DNA from: Ceratodon purpureus
Lineage: Eukaryota > Streptophyta > Bryopsida > Pseudoditrichales > Ditrichaceae
Length of the DNA stretch: 64,000 bases
Assembly (NCBI GenBank): GCA_014871385.1
Contig: CM026426.1
Coordinates: forward strand, 54,239,477 to 54,303,476
Direction of reading: 5' to 3'
Position numbers and translations under genes: made by a program. Within the stretch, counting starts at the first letter, position 1. Every line of letters starts with the position of its first letter. Below the pieces are notes generated by a model that did no database searches, had not been told where the DNA came from, and saw only the letters and a program-made list of their open reading frames with translations. Positions 1-10,599 of the stretch are shown one piece after another.

Positions 1-197
1 TTTTTTGAGAGAATCTTGCTCATAACTTACACTCCATTATACCAAATTGGATTTTTAGAATGTCAAACTGAGCACCTTAAAGAGATCTATACTTTCTTAG
101 AATAGAGCTCAAGTAAATTAAAAATAGAATAATGCTTAAAATGGAGTTTAAAAGAGATTCTGGAAGTGGTATCAGGAAAGCATATGACGTTTAAGGG
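1..197. mobile_element. End of a piggyBac-like TIR element (truncated by window start)
   Basis: The segment ends in GACGTTTAAGGG immediately followed by TTAA (198-201). Read from the TTAA this gives a CCCTTAAACGTC terminus, the same as the element at 44525-44865, which is flanked by TTAA on both sides. A TTAA target with a CCC-starting inverted terminus is the piggyBac superfamily signature. No coding is seen in the visible part, and the other end lies outside the window. Confidence 0.5.
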
Positions 198-594
198 TTA
201 ATATCCTTCTGTCTTGGTATCTACCAATTTCTTGGATTTGAAGTACCCCAGTTTTGGTATCAAAAGAGGCGTACAAAGGTGGGTGCTATTTAAAGATAAT
301 AAGAGGTACCGACTTGCTTTTGCTCTCTGTCATGCACATATTCATCTAGGTTTCTTTGAGCCGTCCAATTTCAACAACCTCTCGAGAATCTTAAATGATT
401 GTGAGATATTGTGCTCTGCTGCAAAATTCCAAGCCTTTGTACACTATACTACAACGGCCAAGTCGTTCCTGTTTATGGACTCCTCACTTGCAATTGGGAG
501 CGGGTCTAGGTAATTTCCTTCTTGTACTACATGCCCATAAGCAAAGTATATGTCTATGCTCCTCAAGGAGTTTCATTTGATTTAAGTTCTTTAA
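198..594. other. Unassigned spacer between two outward TTAA element ends
   Basis: About 400 bp bounded by TTAA on each side, with piggyBac-like termini pointing away from it on both sides. The open frames in it are short, use non-ATG starts and show no recognisable family. I see nothing else. Confidence 0.4.
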
Positions 595-606
595 CCCCTA
601 AACGTC
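591..606 (+). mobile_element. TTAA plus CCCCTAAACGTC terminus of a piggyBac-like element
   Basis: TTAA at 591-594 is followed by CCCCTAAACGTC, matching the family termini at 197 and 44525. The element would extend to the right, but I could not find a matching right end in the following kilobases, so it is either truncated or a solitary end. Confidence 0.4.
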
Positions 607-1978
607 CTCACCCATGTCCAATTTAGGGCGGTTTTGTAAAGATGCATTATAAAATGTAATTTAATATGAATATTTAGAACTTGATGTATAAATAAAAGTT
701 ATACATCTTGAATTTTAGATTCTATCTATACGGTTAGCTCTATGACTGCTTTTATTAATCTTTTTCTATAAATTTTGAAATATAAAATAAAAATTTATTT
801 TGTAATTCAATTACGAATAAGATATTGACAATAAGTGGATGAAATTTGTTGTGATGGGTTATAATGTAGTACTTTAAGTGTAGTGATTTTTGGAGATTTT
901 TTGGAGATTGTTAAGACATGCACTTGTTGCAGCATCGTATTTGATTGAGTGGGTAAATGTATTGGTTCACATAATAAAGCCTTTGCACGCATTGTTTGTT
1001 ATATCAACCAACCCCCTTGCTATAATGTCCACTGTTGTTGATCTCGAGTCATGTACATGTATGGGATAGACTATTATTGTTGCAATATATTGTTCAAACA
1101 AATAAATATTACTTATCAACTTGAGACATCGGTCTGCAATTCACCGTTGCCATTTAATACACCTTCACATTGCTACTTTTTAAGTAAATGACATCATGGA
1201 CACAGTATCTAAATGAGTAGTTCAAAATCTTTTGAAAGATTATTCTTCCCGCGAATAGTCGTTCTTCTAATGATTATCCCAATGTTTTTGCTCAAAGACT
1301 CTCTAATGCAAGAAATCAAGGATTAACTTCAAAAAAATCAATATCTATTTTTAAAATATATAATTAAACCATTCTTATTATGATGGGCGTTGTAAATATG
1401 TGGCCTTTCAATTCAAACTACTAACTACACAATGGCATAGTAACCTCAATTGGCATATAAAAATTTTGAGTTTTGCTGTCAGATTGATCAACATTAAGGA
1501 AAAAAATTAATTCACTCTCATGGAAGTGGCATTCAAATGTTTTGATTTTTTTCCAAAGACATCCTAACATCAGGTTTAATAAATTTATAGCTAAATCAAT
1601 TATGAAATTCTACATTGTAAAAACTGTAGATGAGAAAGTAACCATATACTTAGGCATTAAGTAAGAAGTTTGAAAACCAATCATAAATATTTTTCATTTT
1701 GTGGAAAAAGTTACAATTTCATTTTTCAATTCAATATATAATTGAATATATAAATAAAGCAATTTGAACATGATTTATGTAGGCATGATTAAAATGATGT
1801 CCGAATCTGTAGAGGTGATGTTGAAGGTTGCCTCTTTGGTTGAAAATTATTCAAGAAAACATAAAAAATAGCTACATAAAAATTGAATACCTTTGTTTAT
1901 ATATCTTTCAATGCCCAAACTATATCATAGAATTTCTAGTGAAATCTTCTCAATTTTAGTGAAGTCTTTGGTAGAGCC
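607..1978. other. AT-rich non-coding DNA
   Basis: AT-rich sequence with short poly-A/T runs. The only open frames are about 60 codons long and have no recognisable features. Nothing annotatable seen. Confidence 0.6.
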
Positions 1979-2061
1979 ACTTTGCATAACTAACAACACT
2001 TTGCATAACTAACAACACTTTGCATAACTAACAACACTTTGCATAACTAACAACACTTTGC
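1979..2061. repeat. 19-bp tandem repeat, about 4.4 copies
   Basis: The unit ACTTTGCATAACTAACAAC is repeated four times without change and ends in a partial copy (ACTTTGC). The lack of divergence suggests recent expansion by slippage or unequal exchange. No coding significance seen. Confidence 0.95.
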
Positions 2062-2159
2062 GGATGTAAAGAACAACACTAAATGGAATATATAGAAAAT
2101 TCAATGAAAAGTAAGCTACTTTTCTATATCATTGCAACTTCTTTGGTATCTAGGAAGCA

Positions 2160-2215
2160 ACAAGCATTCTAAAAAAGTACTTTATATACAAGCATTCTAA
2201 AAAAGTACCTTATAT
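2160..2215. repeat. 28-bp tandem duplication
   Basis: Two adjacent copies of a 28-bp unit containing CAAGCATTCTAAAAAAGTAC, with a single T/C difference near the end. A simple local duplication about 100 bp after the 19-bp tandem array. Confidence 0.85.
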
Positions 2216-3265
2216 ACATCTTTTAGAAGGTTTCAAATCCTAGAATGGCAATTAAGTGAACACGTTTAATTAGTGTTCATCTTTGGTGTACTCGTACATT
2301 TTCCACTAGTGCATTAAAATTTTAAGAATGCATGATGTGAAATTTTTAGTTTTGCAAAAAAAATATAAACTAATCACCTCCCTAGTGATCCAAATATAAA
2401 GAAAAATATCTACTTATTCGATAGACTATATTTGTGGGCTGTGGACGTTTTCTATGAAAGGTAGGATGATGCAACCACCTTTTGCCATCATTATTGTTTG
2501 TTTTGTATTGCATAGAAAGAATCCAAACTTTCTGAAACTGCAAGTTAGTTTTTAATCTACAACAACAAATAATGTTCAAGAAGCATTGAAATACAAAGTA
2601 AATCTTAATTTTAATTCTAGTCACAAAAAGTAACTTTGCAATTATGATAGCAAAAGAAAAAAATTCTTTCTTAAAGTATTCAATTAAAAAAAAAAAACAA
2701 ACCAAATTTTTTTGTTATATATATAAAACATAACAAAAACAAAAACAGAGAATAAAAAGCATGCTACACAAGCAACTTGTATTGGATTAGTGAAGATTAT
2801 AAAAAGATAATTGATGTACATGAAATGCCAATCTATCATACATCATATAATAAAGATCCTACCACCAAAATGAAGAACATGGCTTTATTCATAAGTGCAA
2901 AGTTATATATAGCTTGAGACAAGTAGACCTGAAAACCATTCCAGAAAATTATTCTCATAAAATATTACATCTATATATGCCAAGTGTAATACAATTAGAA
3001 TTTTCAAATCAAATTAGCTCCAAAACTTTTCTGTATTATAAATATTTTCTAGAAGTTAAGATCATTGTGGATACAAGTAGACTTCATGAAATATAGCTAA
3101 AATTTCTTAATTGTACTTTATTAAGAAATTACTTCAAATTACTAATTTAAATAGAAAGAGACAAACCAAGAGCCAGATGGTCACATGTAAAGGTACATTC
3201 TTTAATAAAACTACAAAAAGAAATACGAGTTTTGAACCTTGTCAGAACAATCCTCACTTTGCGGT
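2216..3265. other. AT-rich non-coding DNA
   Basis: AT-rich with A-runs near 2690. A roughly 107-codon open frame on the minus strand (2382-2705) is Phe/Leu/Ile-rich, as expected by chance in AT-rich DNA, and is not called as a gene. Confidence 0.6.
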
Positions 3266-3533
3266 ACACTAACTAATACCCATCGAACTTCCCGGGTGGG
3301 CCCATGTAGAACCTCCCAACTTGCAGGTTATTGGTTCTACGGTCCGCGGGAGGGGTTCCCTGACTAAATTTGGGTTGTAGAACCCGAATTTGCAAAAAAA
3401 AAAAAAAAAAAAATCTAAAAAAAGACTGTAGAACCCCGTATTTGTAATTTCAAGGTTCTACATGTAGAACATGAACAATGTTCTACATGCTAAAAAAGGG
3501 TTCTCCAGGAGTTCGATGGGTATTAGTTAGTGT
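3266..3533. mobile_element. 268-bp MITE with perfect 24-bp inverted termini (CACTA-like)
   Basis: The left end ACACTAACTAATACCCATC and the right end are perfect inverted repeats over 24 bp. The termini contain CACTA...TAGTG, the hallmark of CACTA (En/Spm) elements. The interior is non-coding, with an A-run near 3394-3413 and several copies of the self-complementary TTCTACATGTAGAA type. No clean 3-bp target duplication is visible, so the superfamily assignment is tentative; the inverted-repeat structure is not. Confidence 0.8.
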
Positions 3534-5670
3534 GCTCCCCTCACTTTGATTTCTCACTTTGTTATAGACACTTTGCACTTACGTGATTCAAGTGCCTTTG
3601 ACCAATATAAAAATGACCATGTCAGTCACTCGAGTGTGAAATTATAATCGTTGAAAAGACCATATTGATTTAAAATAAATAATGAGCTAAGGAAATAAAC
3701 CTCATTATTGCTAATACAAAATTATTTTTATGTAAATTTGATGTGATTTAATTATAACTGTCTCTGCAAGAACCGTTATCAATTTTCAAAAGAGGACAAG
3801 TACTCTAATTTAGGTGCCTTAGAATGAACAGAAGAAAGTTTGTATAGCTACTTTTTATAATCATATTCATTTATGTAACTCAAACAAGATACTTTTATTT
3901 GTGTGTAACTTCAAACATAGATGCTCTTTTATCCTATAAAATCAGAATATACTTCCAGGTATTCATTTTTTGGTTTTTAAGCCAGAAAGGAAAATACATA
4001 GAATTTTGATTTCAAAGATAAATCAAAATAAAGTAATATAAAATATCTCAATTTCAACTATTAAACGTCAAACAAATTTTATTATTTTAATGAATTGATA
4101 CATTTCTAGATTTTTCACGACTTTGTTAACATGTAACATTTTGTCGATTGCTTACTAAATGCATTCAAAATTCTAGCCGCCATTTATTCCTTGCATGAAT
4201 TTTTAATTTTCAAATTTCTTTTAATTATAAATTATCTAATTTCTTAAATTTTGAGGTGGTTTTAATTATTAGAATGAATAATATGAACTCAAACAAGCTC
4301 AAGTCTATTTTGAAAATCCATCTTGCCAACCTTCCGATGAATAAGTACGGAAGGAAAAGATGGTGGTTGTTGAAAACAAAATGATTTGTAGAATTTCTCA
4401 TAACCAAAGATGTTAAGACCTCAAATTATATTTTGATTTCTTTAGTGACCAGCAAAGGTCATTGAATATCCTTCTTTAAGAGATGAACTTTGCACCAATA
4501 AAAGATTACGTGTTGCATAAATCAAATTTTTTTTACAATGTAATATACTTGATACTTTATAATGCAAGCTTAAAAGATCGAAAATTGAATATAATTCATG
4601 TCACTTTGAAAACAGTATTTATGTCCAATTTCTTAATTGTTTTAGTCAATACAACTATGGAATGGAGAAATTATTTTACTTCGTTTTTTGAACATGGATG
4701 ATGAAGAGGGACCACATTCTTGAATCAAATTTTATTTTGAGGTATGGTCATACAAATATGGCCAATTAGATTCAAAGTGGTATTATTCAAAATCTGATGA
4801 TAATTTAGGTTTTATAATTGAATTAAAAAAAAAAAAAAATTAAAAAAAAAAAAAAACTCATAAATTTTTCGAGTTTCACTTGAATAATTATAATAGAAAA
4901 TATTTTAAAAATACTACCCTTGATTTAAATAGCCATAATCTTGAACTATGCTAAAGATCAACTTTCCTTCTTGTTCATGATTCTTAAATCTATCTTTCAT
5001 CATCGATGGTTGAAAATCTGAATGGAACATCTTTTTCTAATTCATATTAACAAAGGTTTAAAAATTATAAAAATTAACTCAAATACTGATTTCAAAGTGG
5101 AGTAAAAACTTGTATCAAATTCTAATTATTTTTTTAGGTTGCTTTCTAAAGTTATAAGTTTCACAACTTGTCCAACGATTGATTTCTTGCATCAAATTTA
5201 CTTTCAAATGGAAAGGTTCCATCGATCAAGAGGTGCTGTCCAACTTCTATTATTATCCACTACAGGTGTTTTGAATTTTTTGATTCATTTCCAGTAAAAT
5301 TGGTTTTGAAGTATAATACCAAATGAATTTTTATTTGTGGTAATATCTTTGGGAACATTTATATGATCTCAAACATTGGTCAATTTTACAACCAAAGCCT
5401 TTTTAGATTTTTTTGAAAACATTATTAAAATAGTAATTATAAAAGTGAAGATCACAAAGAAGAGTAGTGTTTAAGATCCAAAAATTTAACTTTTATATAT
5501 ACATATATGCATATGAATCTCATTGAATATTTTATTACAATGCGTGTATGAAATTTATGTACTTTAGAAGACGGCTTCTGAGATTATTCTTGTGAAACTC
5601 CAAATCACATGTAAAAATAAGATATTGATTATTGCCTAAGTACATAGGCATATCTATTTATGTTGTGAAA
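3534..5670. other. AT-rich non-coding DNA
   Basis: AT-rich sequence with two A-runs near 4827-4856. The only open frames are under 75 codons with no recognisable motif. Nothing annotatable seen. Confidence 0.6.
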
Positions 5671-6406
5671 GGGGGGAGAGAACAATAAAGTGGATCACAA
5701 AGTGCAAAATGTGATCACTAAAAAGTGAATATGAAGTGTGCTGTTTTTTAAGGCTCAAAGCTGATTTTGAGCATTTTGGTGTAGTTTTTGAGCATTTTAG
5801 TCACTTTCTAGGGTGTCATAAGGTATCTTTCATGCATCTTCATAAAATAACATCCTCAATTGAAACCAAATTTGGCCACTAGTTCTAAATCATGAAAATG
5901 AACTTTTCCAAAGTCTTAATTTCTTCATTTGGTGGCCTCGATTGTCTTTAGAGGATTTTTTATTCAATTTAAAAAACAATGTTCGGTGAAAAAAATCTCA
6001 CAAAAAGTACTATGGAAGTGACCTACTTAAAAAACATCCTTGAGGTACTTTTGGAATCCTAAACCAATTAATGAGTATATGAATTGGCTATTTCAGAATA
6101 CCTCTTAAACATACATAGGGCACCGCAAAATTAAAAGTGATTTCGGACAAAACTCTAAACCATCATGTTCACTTTTCCAAATGACTGCATTCACTTTGCC
6201 TGACTTAGACTTCTCCGTTTTCCATTGTAAACTCAATGTTTTTTCCTGCAACTTTGGGAAGTTGAAGAAGATCAAGTCTACTTTCGTATATCAAAATTAA
6301 TTTTGCATCAACATAACATAGATCCCACTTTCTCTAGTGTTTACGGAAGGGGCTGAAATTGAGGAAAAGATAAGCACTTTTTTGGTCCACTTTATTGTGC
6401 TTCCCC
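5671..6406 (-). mobile_element. 0.74-kb MITE, copy 1 of the AACAATAAAGTGG family
   Basis: The ends GGGGGAGAGAACAATAAAGTGG and CCACTTTATTGTGCTTCCCC are inverted repeats that continue through a GTGGTCCAC/GTGATCCAC core. The interior matches the element at 20897-21638 in the opposite orientation, including the shared CTCAAAGCTGATTTTGAGC and CTTATGACACCCTAGAAAGT-type stretches. GAAAG lies just outside both ends and may be the target duplication. No coding capacity, so it would need a transposase supplied in trans. Confidence 0.8.
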
Positions 6407-6884
6407 GAAAGATGAATTGAAGAACAACTTTCTTGAACAAGTTTTCTCTAATCCTCTAATAGATAGCAATTTTGCACTTAAATTAGTTGAAATCTCTAAA
6501 ATAAAATAAAATAAAAAAACTAAATAACTTGTGTAGCGAAAATATGAACTTGTAAAGAATTGTACCATATTCAAAACGATTGGCAATGAAATGAAGTCAA
6601 AAGCATTGGCAATATTCGTTTTATATTCAGATTGACATAATTACTCATAAAATTGCAGTTTGGACAATCTAAACCAAGAATCTATCACTTCTTGAAGTTG
6701 GATAACATAGATAAATAATTTAGTTAAAAATCTATTATTCTTACAACTTGAAATGCAGTGCTCAAAAAATAATTGGGTACATTCTTTTGCAAAGTGAGAA
6801 AAGATTTTTTCCAGTTAGAGTGAAGTTTATATACGAAGTCAAGTTGTTTTTCTTTTCAATTTCAGAAACCAAAAAATAAATAAA

Positions 6885-7070
6885 ATAAATCAAGCAATTA
6901 AACAAAGAAGCAAACAAACAAGCAAGCAACCAATCAAGCAAACAGCCAACCAAGCAATTAACCAAGCAAACAAACAACTGGTCGACCGAACAAATGAACG
7001 AACAAACCAACAAAGAAACCAACAAATCAACAAAGGAATGAACAAATGAACAAACAAAGAAAAAACAATC
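6885..7070. repeat. Degenerate (N)AAC/AAGC tetranucleotide repeat
   Basis: About 185 bp made of 4-bp units such as CAAA, CAAG, CAAC and GAAC in phase. The 121-codon minus-strand frame covering it (Cys/Leu/Val-rich) is a by-product of the repeat, not a gene. Confidence 0.85.
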
Positions 7071-8800
7071 TAACAAAAATGTTTCTTTTGTTACCAAGTT
7101 ATTTTGATGATGCAAAACTGGGGACAAAATCTAATCAATATGTTGTAAATCCAAGTTAGTAACATAACAATTAATTTCTTCGAGAGGAAATATTGCTTAT
7201 TAAGTACCCTTAAAGAGTCTTCTACATGTATCTTGGATAATATTTAGAGAAAATCTAATTTAGGTTGAAGTTTGTTTTGACAAGTTTTGCTCAAATCCCA
7301 AGTGAATAAAAGGTTATTCGCGGTCTTTCAAAGAATACAAGGAAAACCATTGCGCACAATTAAAAGCAAATGAAGTCTTTGTGTTTTTTTCTTTTTACAA
7401 AAGACAGTTTCAAAATAAAAGTTATATTGTAAAATATTTGCTACCACAATATAAACACATTGTTGTATAAAGAATTTGCAAAAGATACCATGATATAAAT
7501 CCATCTAATTAAAAAAAAAATTTGGTATTTAATACATCATAAACTAAAATTATCTACATCATAAAAGACATGGTGTCCATATATTTGTCCCTCCCTCCCT
7601 CTGTTAGTCACGGGCCAATTTCACAAGAAACTTTATATGAAAATTAATATATGTGTCTTTATAAAACATGCATATCTTTTACAATTAGAAAAACTATTTA
7701 TTTTTTACTTTGAAATGCTTCAATTACTTTTAATGTATCTTTTAATAAAATTACATGCTTTGTATATCTTCACACAATGCACATTAAATGCATTCATGGT
7801 TCTTTTCTAAAATCTCAAATATCTTTAAAATCTTAATTGTTATGAAATTGTCTAAATTTTTTTATACTTTAAAGATGTAAAATATTAATCTAAAAGTGAT
7901 AGCCAATGCATAAATATTTTGACACGGAAAATTTTGTGTATTTATGTGTGCATTATGAAAAAATGTAATTATGTTTTTTTCTACTCAATTATAGGAATTT
8001 TTATATCAAATAGGATAAAATAAAAAGTTTTACTGTTTTCTTATAACATAAGATGATAACTTTTTGACAATATTAAAAAGCCCTAATAGAATAAATGCAT
8101 TTGCTTATAGAAATAGATATGCATTGGCGCCAAGATTTCTAGTGGCCAATAAGCGACCGCATAATTGAGTTATTATGACTCCATCAAATAAGGAAAATGT
8201 GTATTTTAATGTACTTTTTGAACACCTCTAATTTATATATATATGATTTTTATTCAAGTAGATATATAGGAATGAAATAGAAGCATCATAAATTGAATCT
8301 ATTTAAATTAATTCATTCTCTACTTTGTTAAATTAGTTCTAATAGGTCTATCAAATTTGTATTTTAATTGAATTCACCAAAAAATTCTTACTTTTGGATT
8401 AAATTTGTTAATTTAAGTTAAAGATGAAGTATTAAAAAATAACCCTTGTTGAATTTTATAGATTTTACATTTAAAAAAAAATTAAGTTCAAATATATCAG
8501 ACAATATTAGTTTCCTTTATGTCTAATATATACAAAGAACAAGATGTACTTGATAAATATTTAAAGAAATGAAAACTGAATTTTAACTACATACTACAAA
8601 AGAATCACCACCCCTTACAAGTATTAAATTCTCACAAAAACTTAGTTCAATTTCCACAAATTTGATTTTTTTTTATCTCTGTTAAAAACTGAAAATGATT
8701 TAAATGGCTCAAATGACTCATTATGGGAAATGATGATCAAAATAATATAATCATCATTTTTGTTTTTGATTTTCTATAATTTCTCGTTTCTCTTTTTTGA
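7071..8800. other. AT-rich non-coding DNA
   Basis: Very AT-rich sequence. No repeats with clear boundaries and no open frame above the chance level were seen. Confidence 0.6.
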
Positions 8801-9877
8801 AGTAGTTTTGAGCGACCCCTCAGTATGTCTACAATACCATTGGAAAACGAGGAAAAAATTCCATTGGTATATAATGTTCCTTCCATTCTCATTGTGAACG
8901 AAGCGTTCCAGTTTAATGGTCAAATAGTCAGTGTAAGACTTACTAGAACAATAGTTCGGGCAGCTATGTTGTAGACATCAACTTGAAGCGCGGTCGATGG
9001 CAGGACAGCATCAAATTGAAACTCAGTGAAGTCCACAAAGCTTCCTCTACGCAACCAAAATCAACAGCTTCAACGAAATATAAATGATTTGGACCGATAT
9101 GATAATTCATACACAACTCATTCTGAGGGATATGTTCGTGAAATGACGAAACCTTGCTTAGTTGTAAATTTACTGGAAAAGCTTGCCACAACATCTAAAA
9201 TCGATGTATGTCCTGGTCATCGCAGAATAACGAGATGTTTTCTGTTTTTCTTGAGGGCCACAATTCAACAGCGTTCGATTGCAAGGTAAACAGAGTGCAA
9301 ACCAGAGCCCGCGAGCCAGAGGAAAGCACGGGTTTTGGTTCAAATGCATGGCATCGTTTGCTGAGAACATTCATCTATAGGTTAAGAATTTTTTTGTCGC
9401 TGGTTTGAAGACTTACTTCCGACGCAAAATAACTGTATTTTTGTCTGTGTCCAGGAATATAAAGGGCGGCCCATCTTCCTCCTTTTGCTCCGCTCGGGTA
9501 GGTGGCCGCACCCTCACCGTCACACGCACACGTTCTGTGTCATTATCACTACAATGATTAGGAAAAATTCGACAACATCGAGACCTCTATCGCAGACTTC
9601 AAGAAGGAATGCACAATTATGCATGTCCGTATATATCTAAATTGCAAAGAAAACTTAAGGTATGGAAGAAGAGGAGGCGTATTGTGCTGCTGCTACCACT
9701 GTCTGAGTCAATGCCACTTCCTGCGCCGTAAGAACGAGGACGCTTCTCCGGTGGCACAGAGGAAACCAACTTGGCTTCCATGCTCTAGGCACTCCGTTCA
9801 CGAGAGCATGGGCGTCTTTGGACTAGGTTGAGTCGACCGTCTTGCACAGTGGAGATTCGTGAACTTCGGGGAGCTTG
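8801..9877. other. Base-balanced segment without a recognised gene
   Basis: Composition rises towards balanced GC, and several overlapping frames of 66-87 codons occur on both strands (8964-9408 and 9619-9831). None shows a motif I recognise, and overlapping frames on opposite strands argue against most being real. It may be an old coding fragment, UTR or promoter; I cannot decide from sequence alone. Confidence 0.35.
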
Positions 9878-10470
9878 CTAAGGCCCATACCACACGGGAG
9901 GAAACTTTGCATGAAGGGTAGTGAGTTAGTTGAATAGCATTGGTTCAAATGAGCAAGTGGTTGTCACATGAGAGGAAGTATGGGGAGTGGCAATAATGCC
10001 TTTTTGGCTTTGGATTTTGCTTTGGATATTGCTTTGGGATCTACTTGGCAATAAAGTAGAGTGATATGGCACAATAGATGTAGGTTTGATACTACCAGAC
10101 ACAAGTGCCTTGAATTCTATAGTGTAAAGAGAAAAACAAGGAAAATGACACTTTTCAAAAGCAAAGTGCCATATTGGAGAAAGCTATGAAACTTCCTCTG
10201 GCTCTTGTGTGGTTTGGGCCTTATACTCTGGAATTCCAAGCACTAGTGCCCTGTAGTATTGAACCACATCTCGTGTGCCATTTCACTCTACTTTATATCT
10301 AAATACATCTCAAAGCGATATCCAAAGCAAAATCCAAATCCAAAAAGGCATTGTTGCCACTCCCCATACTTCTTCTCATGTGACAACCGCTTGCTAATTT
10401 GAATCAATGCTATTTAACCAACTCACTACCGTTCATGCAAGTTTCATCCCATGTGGTTTGAGCCTAAGGA
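9878..10470. mobile_element. Foldback element with about 190-bp inverted arms
   Basis: The arm at about 9878-10073 is repeated in inverted orientation at about 10277-10470, starting CTAAGGCCCATACCAC on the left and CTTAGGCTCAAACCAC on the right when read inward. Identity is high but imperfect. The loop of about 200 bp is partly duplicated downstream. No coding region fits. This is foldback/MITE architecture of unknown superfamily. Confidence 0.75.
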
Positions 10471-10572
10471 GAAAAACAAGGAAAATGAGACATTTCAAAA
10501 GCAAAGTGCCGTGTTGGAAATAGATGTGAAACTTCCTCTCGCCCTCGTGTGGTTTGAGCCTAAGTGGCACAC
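10118..10572 (+). repeat. Direct repeat of about 105 bp (10118-10222 and 10463-10570)
   Basis: Both copies read AGAAAAACAAGGAAAATGA near the start and GTGTGGTTTG.GCCT near the end, with scattered differences. The first copy is the loop of the foldback element and the second lies just outside its right arm, so the foldback or its loop was duplicated or is part of a larger composite. Confidence 0.75.
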
Positions 10573-10599
10573 TATATACTATGCTGGCCAAGGTGGGGC

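Noticed and set aside
6762-7127. 121-codon minus-strand Cys/Leu/Val-rich frame
   Set aside because: Produced by the tetranucleotide repeat at 6885-7070, which is in phase over 4-bp units; no real protein features.
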